Source: Russula earlei
Taxonomy: Eukaryota; Basidiomycota; Agaricomycetes; Russulales; Russulaceae
Reading direction: 5' to 3'
Length of the DNA stretch: 48,487 bases
NCBI GenBank assembly: GCA_025769875.1
Contig: JAGFNK010000402.1
Span: 1-48,487, forward strand
Made by a program: the position numbers and the translations under genes
The notes under the pieces: model-generated
What the model saw: the letters and a program-made list of their open reading frames with translations, nothing else
Databases searched by the model: none
Told to the model about the DNA's origin: nothing
Shown: in pieces, positions 18,619 through 26,515 of the stretch
Position numbering within the stretch: the stretch's first letter is position 1
Layout of the letters: each line of letters opens with the position of its first letter

Positions 18619-18827
18619 ATTGCCCCTCCCCTTGTCAGTTTGTTCATTTCGTCGCCCCAACCAGCCTGGCACTTCTGTAATTTAAGGTTTTGCTCAACCT
18701 TTTTTAATAGCTTCTTAATGATCATTCCAGGTATGAATGGTATCTATGCTTTACAAATGGTCTGATTATTGTCTTTTACAAAAAAACTACGGCCATGTAA
18801 TAAAATACTACGCTAAAACATTTACGT

Positions 18828-19706
18828 ATGAAAAAGAACCCCCTCCTTTTGTATGTAGCTGGTATTGCTGCAGCTGCTTCTTTGCTCTTTGTCGCCTGTT
18901 CTAAAAACGGCGTTTCTTCCTCTGTACCGGCAGGACAACAAAGTATTTCATTGTACATGGCTGATGGGCCAGGCTTTTTTGACCATGTATTTCTTGATGT
19001 AAAATCGATTGAAGTATTGGTAGATACTTCCAAAAATACCCGGGCACATGACAATAGTAATTGGGTGTACATAGGCTCACGGGTAAAGGCTCCGGATTCT
19101 TCTTTTGTATGGGACAACTTAAGTACAACAGCAGGAGAATACGACCTGTTGCAATTGCGGAATGGTATTGATACCTCACTGGGAACAGCGATGGTACACG
19201 CAGGGAGTATCCGCCTGATAAGAATTGATTTAGGCACCAATAATTATTTTGTAAAAGACAGTATCAAATACCCTTTACAATTACCACCGGGCGCACCTTC
19301 TTATATCCTGATCAGGTTATTGGGTAATGAATGGGAACAATACGCCAGCGGCCATTACAGGTTATGGCTCGACTTTGATATACAGCGTTCTATTGTACAG
19401 TTAAACAACAATGCGTTTTATTTAATACCCTACCTCAAAGCTTTTATCGTAAGCAAAACAGGTACTATATCCGGTGCATTGGTACCACCTGCCGCATGGC
19501 CTGAAATTGTTACCATCTATAATGCAACGGATACAGCGTATGCATTGCCCAACAGGGATGGTACATTTAAAGTAAGAGGCTTGAATGATGGAACATATAG
19601 TGTGTTTGTGAATGCCTCTAATGGATATAAGGACACCACGCTTTCGAACATTACGATCAGTAATGCTAATAGTGTGTCAATAGGAACGGTCACCTTACGC
19701 AAGTAA
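18828..19706 (+). CDS. DUF4382 domain lipoprotein
   Basis: A 292-residue predicted lipoprotein: the signal ends in LLFVAC with the lipid-accepting Cys24. Residues about 38-170 match DUF4382: SISLYMADGPG near the start, the HVFLDVKSIEVLV strand, then a YDLLQLRNG segment. This is a Bacteroidota family of unknown function with a beta-sandwich look. The C-terminal part (about 212-292, GTISGALVPPAAWPEIV to SIGTVTLRK) resembles a carboxypeptidase-regulatory-like beta domain. It starts with ATG and stands alone. The tail resembles the small exported protein at 21119-21442. Confidence 0.85.
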   Translation: MKKNPLLLYVAGIAAAASLLFVACSKNGVSSSVPAGQQSISLYMADGPGFFDHVFLDVKSIEVLVDTSKNTRAHDNSNWVYIGSRVKAPDSSFVWDNLSTTAGEYDLLQLRNGIDTSLGTAMVHAGSIRLIRIDLGTNNYFVKDSIKYPLQLPPGAPSYILIRLLGNEWEQYASGHYRLWLDFDIQRSIVQLNNNAFYLIPYLKAFIVSKTGTISGALVPPAAWPEIVTIYNATDTAYALPNRDGTFKVRGLNDGTYSVFVNASNGYKDTTLSNITISNANSVSIGTVTLRK

Positions 19707-19727
19707 TATAGGTGCATAAACCAACGG

Positions 19728-19755
19728 GCAGGGCAATTTATTGTCCTGCTTTTTT
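19728..19755 (+). terminator. Intrinsic terminator of the DUF4382 gene
   Basis: GCAGGGCAAT and ATTGTCCTGC form a stem of up to 10 bp (one G-U pair; the innermost pairs must open), followed by a T-run. It lies 22 bases after the stop. Confidence 0.75.
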
Positions 19756-19771
19756 ATGCCCTTTAGAGTAT

Positions 19772-19810
19772 AAAAAGTTATGGCGGCCCTTAGGGCCGCC
19801 ATAACTTTTT
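19772..19810. terminator. Bidirectional terminator between the DUF4382 gene and cbpA
   Basis: A perfect 19-bp inverted repeat (19772-19790 and 19792-19810) with core GGCGGCCCT/AGGGCCGCC and A/T tracts on both sides. It reaches 2 bases into the cbpA stop codon and serves both convergent genes. Confidence 0.88.
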
Positions 19811-20756
19811 ATTGAGTATTTCCTGGTCGCAACTCCGCCAGCTGCCTGAATAATTCTTTTTCCTTTTCCGAAAGATGGAAAGGTATGCGCACTACTGTTT
19901 TTACGTACAGGTCCCCTGTTACAGAAGGGTCATTATAATCGGGCATCCCCTTTCCTTTCAGGCGAAACACCTTACCACTATCGGTACCCTCCGGTATCTT
20001 CATACTGATAGAGCCACCCAATACAGGAATATTTGCCTTACCGCCCAATATGGCTGTATACACATCAATAGCCGCATCGGCATAAATATCCTTTCCTTTC
20101 AATTCAAATCCCGGGGTAGATATTAGCTGCATGGTAATCAGCAGGTCCCCGGCTTCACCGCCGCGTCCCGGCATACCCTTACCCTTTAACCGGATCACCT
20201 GGCCATCTGCCACCCCTGGTTTTAGCTTAATATTCAGGCGCGAGCCATTTACCTCCACTTGTTTGGTGCTCCCGGTATACGCATCCTGCAGGCTTAGTTG
20301 CATGGTAGCGCTCATATCCTGCCCGCGGGTACTTTGCTGGCGTTGCTGGCTTCTTCTCCTGCCACCGCCCTGGCCAAATAGTGTTTCAAAAAAGCTCGAA
20401 AAATGGCCATTGTCCTCGCCGCCGCCAAACATATCCTCAAAATTACCCTGGTATTGTTGTTGCCTGCCGCCACCGCCACCCTGGAATTGGCTCCAGTCAA
20501 AATCCTCTGCCCGGCCGCCCTGCTGCTCATAATGCTTCCAGTTTTCTCCAAACTGGTCGTATTTCTTTCTTTTCTCCGCATCTTCCAGCACCTCGTATGC
20601 CTCGGATATTTCTTTGAATTTTTCCTCCGCCGCCTTATTGTTCGGGTTTTTATCCGGGTGGTATTTAACCGCCAGTTTCCGGTACGCCTTCTTAATCTGT
20701 TCTGCCGTAGCTGATTTATCTACGCCTAAAATTTTGTAATAGTCTTTAACGTTCAT
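19809..20756 (-). CDS. cbpA: CbpA-type DnaJ family co-chaperone
   Basis: A 315-residue J-domain protein. The J domain (residues about 4-70) has the essential HPD at 33-35. A Gly/Phe/Gln-rich linker (about 95-165) is followed by the two C-terminal substrate-binding beta domains with [19 protein letters not shown] and [15 protein letters not shown]. There is no CxxCxGxG zinc-finger region, which separates it from DnaJ and makes it CbpA-like; it should stimulate DnaK. The ATG at 20756 is preceded by an unusually good Shine-Dalgarno, AGGAGG, three bases away. That fixes this start against an upstream one at 20810. An 11-bp repeat array lies about 150 bp upstream. Confidence 0.92.
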   Translation of the reverse strand: MNVKDYYKILGVDKSATAEQIKKAYRKLAVKYHPDKNPNNKAAEEKFKEISEAYEVLEDAEKRKKYDQFGENWKHYEQQGGRAEDFDWSQFQGGGGGRQQQYQGNFEDMFGGGEDNGHFSSFFETLFGQGGGRRRSQQRQQSTRGQDMSATMQLSLQDAYTGSTKQVEVNGSRLNIKLKPGVADGQVIRLKGKGMPGRGGEAGDLLITMQLISTPGFELKGKDIYADAAIDVYTAILGGKANIPVLGGSISMKIPEGTDSGKVFRLKGKGMPDYNDPSVTGDLYVKTVVRIPFHLSEKEKELFRQLAELRPGNTQ

Positions 20757-20903
20757 GGTCCTCCTGTTTAAAATGCCAATACAATTTCGGAAACATTTTT
20801 GTTTTTCCAATGATCCTCCTGCATAAACAACGCCACAAGTATATTCTAAAACAACTGTTTCCCCTGGAAAAATAGCCGGCTGCTACCCCTTTGGAAGTGG
20901 TTT

Positions 20904-21008
20904 GATTGTCACCTGATTGTCAGATAACCCATAGATAAGCCATATATAACCCATATATAAGCCATAGATATCCCATTCCTTTAAAGAGATGGATTATCTA
21001 TGGGTCAT
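20904..21008. repeat. Phased 11-bp repeat array with an inverted arm, upstream of cbpA
   Basis: Two units begin GATTGTCA (20904-20914 and 20915-20925). Five 11-bp units follow in register from 20924 to 20978: ATAACCCATAG, ATAAGCCATAT, ATAACCCATAT, ATAAGCCATAG, ATATCCCATTC. CCC and GCC cores alternate, so the super-period is 22 bp. A central CCTTTAAAG-like palindrome (around 20977-20986) is followed by an inverted arm, GGATTATCTATGGGTCAT (20991-21008), which is the reverse complement of the first two units apart from about three bases. It has no spacer-like sequences and no coding frame. Confidence 0.8.
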
Positions 21009-21072
21009 CGGTAGGTTATTACCGGCTTACCCCACACTCAATCCCTAACCATGCGCGAACCAGGCCCATAAA

Positions 21073-21099
21073 AAAGCCGGAGCGATCTGCTCCGGCTTT
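21073..21099 (-). terminator. Intrinsic terminator of the small exported-protein gene
   Basis: AAAGCCGGAGC (21073-21083) and GCTCCGGCTTT (21089-21099) form a perfect 11-bp stem with a 5-base loop. On the minus strand it is followed by a T-run. It lies about 20 bases past the stop at 21119. Confidence 0.88.
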
Positions 21100-21118
21100 A
21101 ATTGAGATAGGTACAATG

Positions 21119-21442
21119 TTATTTGTCCAGTTTAATCACGCCAATGTCCACGGTTTGGCCATCCGTAACCACTACATTATCCTTCCCACCATTCTTGTAA
21201 GGTGGCTCGGCCTCCACAATTACCCGGTAAACACTCGCTTTTGCACCGCTTAATTCAAACAGGCCGCCCGAAAGATTGGTACGCATGGTGTCGGTAGCTG
21301 AAATGGCCCAGGCCCTTACAGCGGCATCGGGGGGAGAAACGGTGCCCCGGATGGTGCCGGCAACGGGGGCTTTAAAGGAAAAAAGCACGGTTACGGACAG
21401 GATAGTGGCTGTAACCAGTATAACAGGCATAGTTGTTTTCAT
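21119..21442 (-). CDS. Small exported protein with a carboxypeptidase-regulatory-like beta domain
   Basis: A 107-residue protein with an N-terminal hydrophobic signal (about 5-24, VILVTATILSVTVLFSF). One beta-sandwich domain follows: AGTIRGTVSPPDAAV, GGLFELSGAKASVYRVIVE, then VDIGVIKLDK. The pattern (G-x-V-x-P strand, G-x-F-x-L turn, Y-x-V strand) is like carboxypeptidase-regulatory domains that often sit on Bacteroidota surface proteins; here it stands alone. It starts at an ATG and ends at a strong terminator. Its function is unknown. It resembles the tail of the DUF4382 lipoprotein encoded 1.5 kb away. Confidence 0.75.
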   Translation of the reverse strand: MKTTMPVILVTATILSVTVLFSFKAPVAGTIRGTVSPPDAAVRAWAISATDTMRTNLSGGLFELSGAKASVYRVIVEAEPPYKNGGKDNVVVTDGQTVDIGVIKLDK

Positions 21443-21870
21443 AATTTGATTAATTTATTAAATGAGGAATGAACACGGATATAAGCCTCCTGTTTAGAAA
21501 GGAGAAGGGAAGAAATAATAATGATAATCAATATGATAGAAAGGCAATCCCTATGCCAGAAATGTTAAACCAGGATTAAAAATGAGGTAGTGAAATGCCA
21601 TATTTATTGGATTTCTTTCACTATCCCTAGTTTAAGGGATTGTTGGCGCACCATTTATTGAGCAATTTTATAACGCGGTTCAGATAATGAATAGCACCTT
21701 TAAATCCTCTATCCCAATTTTAAGAGATTTACCTTTTAAAATCCAGTAATCCAGTGTCCAGAGGGGTGTTCAACGACACCCCTTTATTTTTTACACCCCT
21801 AATTACCGAATAACTTATCTGTAATTCGCAGAGTTGTGGTATATTCCTACCCAAATTACTGTTTACAGAT
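21443..21870. other. Intergenic region upstream of the response regulator (428 bp)
   Basis: AT-rich DNA without a supportable gene. It contains a short dyad ATCCCTA...TAAGGGAT (around 21622-21640) and a terminator-like hairpin, AGGGGTGT/ACACCCCT (21762-21769 and 21776-21783), followed by TTATTTTTTA. That hairpin lies about 90 bp before the response-regulator ATG, so it could act as an attenuator or simply block read-through. Confidence 0.5.
21762..21792 (+). terminator. Terminator-like hairpin ahead of the response regulator gene
   Basis: An 8-bp GC-rich stem with a 6-base loop, then a T-rich stretch. No plus-strand gene lies directly upstream for it to end, so a leader attenuator is possible. 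Confidence 0.55.
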
Positions 21871-22545
21871 ATGGTTACGATAGGCTTAATCGAAGACGAC
21901 TCGGCATTACGGCGCAATTTCGAGGCTTTTTTTAAAATGGATGAGAACCTCCAAATCCTATTCTCAGTCCCCAGTATTGAGCACTTTCTTCAATTAAAGC
22001 CAGCTCAACCTGAAGGGCCTTTTATTGTTTTCCTGGATATAGGGCTACCAGGCATCTCCGGTTTACAGGGTATTTCCATTATTGCCAGTTATTTCCACAA
22101 TGTCCACCTGGTGATCCTTACGGGTGAAAGCAGCGAAGAAACCGTTTGGAACGCGATCAGCAAAGGCGCCAACGGGTACCTTTTAAAGCCTTTTTCGTTT
22201 AGCGACCTTAAAAAGCAGATAGAGATTGTACGCAATGGAGGGGCGCTCATATCGCCCGAAGTAGCGCAAAAACTTATCAGTCACGTCAATAATATTACCA
22301 AACCTGTTGAAAATCAATATGTGACCTTGTTTACCCCACGGGAAAATGAGGTAATTGATCAGTTATTAAATGGCTTTACCTATAAGGAAATAGCCATTGC
22401 CTTATCTATCTCTGTTACTACGGTAAATGATCACCTCAAAAATATTTATGCCAAGTTAGGCGTCAATTCAAAAGGCGAACTCATCAGTAAACTGCTGAAT
22501 GAGCGGATCATGAATAAAAACAAAGACGGTCTCATCAACTGGTAA
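21871..22545 (+). CDS. NarL/FixJ-type response regulator (orphan)
   Basis: A 224-residue DNA-binding response regulator. The receiver domain (1-120) has the acidic pocket E8-D9-D10, phospho-acceptor Asp56 in FLDIGLPG and Lys106 in LLKPF. The LuxR-type helix-turn-helix (about 152-212) contains LTPRENEVIDQL-like and VTTVNDHLKNIYAKLGV segments. No histidine kinase is in the window, so the partner is unknown. ATG start. The serine hydrolase gene starts 34 bp downstream and is probably in the same transcript, which makes it a candidate target or partner. Confidence 0.93.
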   Translation: MVTIGLIEDDSALRRNFEAFFKMDENLQILFSVPSIEHFLQLKPAQPEGPFIVFLDIGLPGISGLQGISIIASYFHNVHLVILTGESSEETVWNAISKGANGYLLKPFSFSDLKKQIEIVRNGGALISPEVAQKLISHVNNITKPVENQYVTLFTPRENEVIDQLLNGFTYKEIAIALSISVTTVNDHLKNIYAKLGVNSKGELISKLLNERIMNKNKDGLINW

Positions 22546-22579
22546 TAAACTCCATACACTCTTCTTCATTCTATTGATT

Positions 22580-23983
22580 ATGCAAAGCACTTCTGCCCAA
22601 AAAATCACTAGGCGCATACCCTGGCTGATTGTACTATTGATTGTAGCCTATGGTATTCTCTATTGCTGGCGATCATTCCCTATTATTAGCGGGTATGGCG
22701 CCAAAAATATGTGTTCCGCCATATTCGTGGCGGGCAGGGGCGAGCAGCAGGAGCGGGAGCAGGAATTGGGTTTCTTCCCCATGAAGTATGGAACTTTTAC
22801 CGTTGATTACAAGGATAGCTCTGTTACCGGTTCGGTATTGGGTTTTGCCAAAAGAAAAGCGATTTACCGAAAAGGGCTGGGCGCTACATTGGTGAGTGAA
22901 CTAACCGAGGAGCAGGTGAGGGCGCAATCTTTTGCATTGGCTACCCCTCCGGCTATTAACCAGGATACTGTTAACTGGCCCATGGGCAATAAAACAAGCG
23001 ATAGTTTCCCTTCGCCGGCCATTAACAGGCAGGAACTGGAAAAAGCGGTAGCCGACGCCTTTGTAGAAAAAGATTCTACCAAACCGGTCCGCACCCGGGC
23101 TGTAATTGTTTTATACAACGGCGAGCCCATAGCGGAACGTTATGGTACCGGTTTTTCAAAAGATACCCGGCTGGCTGGCTGGAGCATGACAAAGAGTATT
23201 ACCAATACCCTGATAGGTATGCTGGTAAAGCAGGGAAAACTGGATATTACGGCTCCTGCCCCGGTGCCGGAATGGAGTGATATGAAAGACAACCGGCACC
23301 TGATTACCATCAGGGACCTTTTGCAGCAAAGTAGCGGTTTGAAATTTAATGAAGAATATTCCCGTAGCAGCGATGCTACCCGTATGTTGTTCCAGCATGC
23401 AGATATGGGCGCTTATACGGCTACGCACCTGTTAAAACATGCGCCGGGTGAAGTATTTTATTACAGTAGCGGTAACACGAATATTCTATCCCGTATCATC
23501 CGGCAAACAGTAGGGGAGAGTGGTTACCATGTTTTTCCGTATGATAGCCTGTTTTATAAGCTGGGTATGTACAGCGCCGTGATGGAGCCGGATGCCTCTG
23601 GTACTTTTGTAGGCTCTTCCTATATGTATGCCACGGCGAGGGATTGGGCGAGATTTGGGTTATTGTATTTTAATAATGGACTGTATAATGGACAGCGCCT
23701 ATTGCCGGAGGAGTGGATACAGCAAACCACTACCCCCGCGAAAGGTGCCAAGCAAGGCGAATATGGGTACCAGTTTTGGTTAAATGCCGGGGAGAAAGGC
23801 AATGTTGCCAATCGCAAGTACCCGCATTGTCCCACGGATATGTACTGTGCAGATGGTTTTGAAGGGCAATTTGTATTTATTGTACCCTCTAAAAAACTGG
23901 TAGTGGTGAGGCTGGGATTAACACAGCATGATAATTTTAATGCTGACCTTTTCCTGAGCCATATTATTAGCGCGGTGCATTAG
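22580..23983 (+). CDS. Membrane-anchored serine hydrolase (class C beta-lactamase fold)
   Basis: A 467-residue protein. An N-terminal transmembrane anchor (about residues 13-32, WLIVLLIVAYGILYCW) is followed by an extracytoplasmic beta-lactamase-fold domain. The catalytic S-x-x-K is intact in GWSMTKSI (Ser202, Lys205), and YYSSGNTN supplies the Tyr/Asn motif. Homologues include class C beta-lactamases, esterases and D-aminopeptidases, so the substrate is not predictable and resistance should not be assumed. I use the ATG at 22580; a TTG two codons earlier is also in frame. It follows the response regulator by 34 bp. It contrasts with the inactive-looking relative at 14844. Confidence 0.88.
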   Translation: MQSTSAQKITRRIPWLIVLLIVAYGILYCWRSFPIISGYGAKNMCSAIFVAGRGEQQEREQELGFFPMKYGTFTVDYKDSSVTGSVLGFAKRKAIYRKGLGATLVSELTEEQVRAQSFALATPPAINQDTVNWPMGNKTSDSFPSPAINRQELEKAVADAFVEKDSTKPVRTRAVIVLYNGEPIAERYGTGFSKDTRLAGWSMTKSITNTLIGMLVKQGKLDITAPAPVPEWSDMKDNRHLITIRDLLQQSSGLKFNEEYSRSSDATRMLFQHADMGAYTATHLLKHAPGEVFYYSSGNTNILSRIIRQTVGESGYHVFPYDSLFYKLGMYSAVMEPDASGTFVGSSYMYATARDWARFGLLYFNNGLYNGQRLLPEEWIQQTTTPAKGAKQGEYGYQFWLNAGEKGNVANRKYPHCPTDMYCADGFEGQFVFIVPSKKLVVVRLGLTQHDNFNADLFLSHIISAVH

Positions 23984-24007
23984 TGGGTTTCACGCAGAGG
24001 GACACAT

Positions 24008-25816
24008 CTACTTTCCAAACCAACTGCTCCTGATCTGCTTCATTTCTTCTGTAACCGGTTGATTCGACTCTTCGTAAGGAACAAGCGTGATGGCGGTGGA
24101 CTCTTTTAAAACAGCTTTTGTTTGTTTCTCTATATCCCGGTGTTTATACCTGATGTTGATCGTATCGCCTGCTTTGTGTGTATTAACAGCAGCTACTAAT
24201 TCTTCACGCGTTTTTACAGCAACATTGTCTACGGAAAGCAGTTCATCATCAATATCAAGTCCTGCTTCATACGCTGGTGAACCTTTTTGGGTATTGGCTG
24301 AAATTAATAGCTTACCATCTTCTGTTGATAAACCAACACCCAATGTTAGCTGGCTGGCATTTGCTTTCTGTACTGCATAGCCTGCTTTTGAAAGCAGTGT
24401 TGTATAATCAATGGGTTCATGGCCATAGATATAACGGGTAAAGAAATCTTCCGCAAATGATTTGTCAGTAATACCGGCCAATGTTTCCTGCATTAATGGT
24501 ATGGTATAAGAGATCTCTGTTTTGCCAAACCGTTTCCACATGGCCTGCATAAAAGCATCCAGGGTTTTATGATACCGTGTTTGCAGCTCCAGGTCTAATG
24601 CCAGTGCGGTAGCAGCGCCATAGTAATAGTAAGAGGTGAACATGTTGGGATAATTGGTTTTATCCACTGCTACCCCTGCATCTACGAATACAGCACCATT
24701 ACTTGCATCAATGGGAGAATAATATTTACAACCTGGTGTGATGGTTCGGGTATTGATGAGAGAGGCCAGCACAGCAAGGTATCTTTTGGCATCTATGAAC
24801 CCGGCGCGGGCCAGATCGAGGTTGCCATAATATTGGGTAAAGCCTTCGGCACACCATAGCTCGTTACTCATATTGCTCTTCTCAAAATTGAAAGGCTCAA
24901 TGGTTTTGGGGCGGATACGCTCTACATTCCAGCAATGAAAGAACTCATGCGCAAATACACCCAATGTCCTGTCTTCGGGAGAGAATAGGGTACCAGAGGT
25001 GATCATGGTAGAATTGCGATGTTCCATGCCATCCCCAAATACATAAGGATTGATGCTGGCAATAAAAGTATACATGCCATAATCGTAGTCAGGAAATTCG
25101 CCATACACGGCTTTAGTTTGTTCTACCAGTTTTTTTAGTTTGGTAGTAAACGTGTCTACCTGTTCTTCTGTGGCAGTGGCTTCCAGCGCGAGGCGGAAAG
25201 TAAATGTTTTACCATCGGGGTTCTTTGTTTGCCATTGCTTCATTTTGAGGTTACCGATCTTGGTAGGGCAGTCCATAAAATATTGTAACCCGGGTGCTGT
25301 AAAAGTGTTGGGTTTACCGGTGGGTTGTAACTGTGTAGCAATAATGCCCTTGTTTTCTTTGGGAATAGTAAAGCTGATCCCGATGGGTGTATTGTCCATG
25401 CCTTTCATCCACATAAAGGCGCCTGGCATATTGAGGTGAATGCTTTCCGGATCGATACCTACATAAGTGCCATCTGCATAATTGCCATATAAGGTATAAG
25501 TGATCTTTACAAAACCATTGTGTTGAGGTACTTCATATACATCACCGTCAATCCTGTTGATCGTGATAGACTTGCCCGTTTTATCATAGGCTTTTACATC
25601 GTATACATTCTTTCCAAATTCATGGGTGGCATAACGGCCCGGGGAGGAGCGGCTCATCCGGAAAACAGCGGGTTGTAAAGGAATATTCCCTGCGATCAAT
25701 GTTACCTGTGCCTCGTGGTGGATGGCATTGGGGAAAGAGACAAGGTATTGTATTTTTTGTGCCTGTATTGCCAGGCAGGTGCAGAGTAGCAGGCAGGATA
25801 AAATGATCTTTTTCAT
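24008..25816 (-). CDS. M61 family metallopeptidase with PDZ domain
   Basis: A 602-residue exported peptidase with a signal peptide (1-19, ending AIQA). It has an N-terminal beta domain (about 20-190) and then a gluzincin-type catalytic domain. HEFFH at 290-294 gives the zinc ligands His290 and His294 and the base Glu291. NELWCAEGFTQYY carries the third-ligand glutamate region. A PDZ domain (about 490-575) contains the loop GVGLSTEDGKLLI and AYEAGLDIDDELLSV. By family knowledge M61 enzymes are glycyl-aminopeptidase-like and periplasmic. It starts at an ATG and stands alone. Confidence 0.93.
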   Translation of the reverse strand: MKKIILSCLLLCTCLAIQAQKIQYLVSFPNAIHHEAQVTLIAGNIPLQPAVFRMSRSSPGRYATHEFGKNVYDVKAYDKTGKSITINRIDGDVYEVPQHNGFVKITYTLYGNYADGTYVGIDPESIHLNMPGAFMWMKGMDNTPIGISFTIPKENKGIIATQLQPTGKPNTFTAPGLQYFMDCPTKIGNLKMKQWQTKNPDGKTFTFRLALEATATEEQVDTFTTKLKKLVEQTKAVYGEFPDYDYGMYTFIASINPYVFGDGMEHRNSTMITSGTLFSPEDRTLGVFAHEFFHCWNVERIRPKTIEPFNFEKSNMSNELWCAEGFTQYYGNLDLARAGFIDAKRYLAVLASLINTRTITPGCKYYSPIDASNGAVFVDAGVAVDKTNYPNMFTSYYYYGAATALALDLELQTRYHKTLDAFMQAMWKRFGKTEISYTIPLMQETLAGITDKSFAEDFFTRYIYGHEPIDYTTLLSKAGYAVQKANASQLTLGVGLSTEDGKLLISANTQKGSPAYEAGLDIDDELLSVDNVAVKTREELVAAVNTHKAGDTINIRYKHRDIEKQTKAVLKESTAITLVPYEESNQPVTEEMKQIRSSWFGK

Positions 25817-25939
25817 AGCTGTTATTTAAGTTACCGGTCGGAAGATATAAAATGTTTTGCAGCAGTGTATACACTTGCTTATTATGCAAAACTGACAAGC
25901 GGTTGACATTTTTAATTAGGATGCACCGTTGAAAAACCT

Positions 25940-25947
25940 TACCTTTG
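25940..25947 (+). promoter_or_regulatory. Possible -7 element of the cold-shock gene
   Basis: TACCTTTG fits TAnnTTTG and would give a leader of about 26 bases before the ATG at 25979. No TTTG sits at the right distance upstream, so the -33 half is missing or degenerate. Confidence 0.4.
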
Positions 25948-25978
25948 TGGTCATTTATTTATTTTTTACAATTTTACA

Positions 25979-26182
25979 ATGAGTACAAAAACAACAGGAA
26001 CTGTAAAGTTCTTTAATGAAGAAAAAGGATTTGGCTTTATTAAGCATGATGCTGGTAACACCGAAACATTTGTGCATGCAAGTGGTTTGATCGACCAGAT
26101 TGAAGCAGACGATAAAGTTGAATTCGACGTTCAGGAAGGTCGTAAAGGTTTGAACGCTGTTAATGTAAGACGTATAGCTTAA
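25979..26182 (+). CDS. Cold-shock domain protein
   Basis: A 67-residue single cold-shock domain. KGFGFIK (16-22) is RNP1 and TFVHASG (30-36) is RNP2, the aromatic faces that bind single-stranded nucleic acid. The start TTGTVKFFNEEKGFG-like segment is typical of CspA-family RNA chaperones. Length is normal. ATG start, own terminator directly downstream, so a single-gene transcript. Confidence 0.95.
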   Translation: MSTKTTGTVKFFNEEKGFGFIKHDAGNTETFVHASGLIDQIEADDKVEFDVQEGRKGLNAVNVRRIA

Positions 26183-26206
26183 TATACCTTGTTACAAACG
26201 TTTGAG

Positions 26207-26236
26207 AGGTCATGCCAAAAGCATGGCCTTTTTTAT
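26207..26236 (+). terminator. Intrinsic terminator of the cold-shock gene
   Basis: AGGTCATGC (26207-26215) and GCATGGCCT (26221-26229) pair with one G-U, followed by a T-run. It lies 24 bases after the stop. Confidence 0.85.
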
Positions 26237-26246
26237 TGGGTAATTT

Positions 26247-26280
26247 TCTCGCGGAAAACGCGGAAAGCGCAGAAAGAGAT
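26247..26280. repeat. CGCGGAAAACGCGGAAAGCGCAG-type tandem repeat fragment
   Basis: Three successive copies of a word close to CGCGGAAA: CGCGGAAAA, CGCGGAAAG and CGCAGAAAG. It is a short dispersed-type repeat in non-coding DNA. A related fragment, CACGCAGAGGG, occurs at about 23990. Confidence 0.45.
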
Positions 26281-26378
26281 ACCTTCTTTTATAAAAAAGA
26301 GCTGGTTATGAGAGTGGCCGTATTTTATTGCGCTTAATAACTTGTTAAAATGAATGTGCGGGAATTATATAAATCTAC

Positions 26379-26386
26379 TATTTTTG
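26379..26386 (+). promoter_or_regulatory. Possible -7 element of the RND efflux operon
   Basis: TATTTTTG matches TAnnTTTG on the strand of the operon, about 130 bases before the first ATG. The -33 element is not clear, so this is tentative. Confidence 0.3.
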
Positions 26387-26515
26387 CCCCTGTTCCCTTT
26401 CCCCGCCCAAAATAGCTGTCAACTTCAATAAGTAATTATATTTTCTGTAAACAGGACGGTATATTTTATTTCTGTATGAAATAAAACCAACTATTAACGG
26501 TCTTTTTAACTGAAT

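Larger units (their letters stand above)
20757..21118. other. cbpA upstream intergenic region (362 bp)
   Basis: Holds the cbpA ribosome-binding site, the 11-bp repeat array (20904-21008) and the terminator of the next gene (21073-21099). I see no further gene and no clear TAnnTTTG box in it. Confidence 0.6.
26183..26515. other. Intergenic region between the cold-shock gene and the efflux operon (333 bp)
   Basis: Contains the cold-shock terminator, a CGCGGAAA/CGCAGAAA-type repeat near 26247-26280 and a TATTTTTG box at 26379-26386. No gene is visible. Confidence 0.55.

Noticed and set aside
20904..21008. Possible small CRISPR array
   Set aside because: The units are 11 bp with no unique spacers, and no cas genes are in the window.
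22580..23983. Beta-lactamase resistance gene
   Set aside because: The fold and S-x-x-K motif are present, but this family includes many non-resistance hydrolases; nothing specific to antibiotic hydrolysis is visible.
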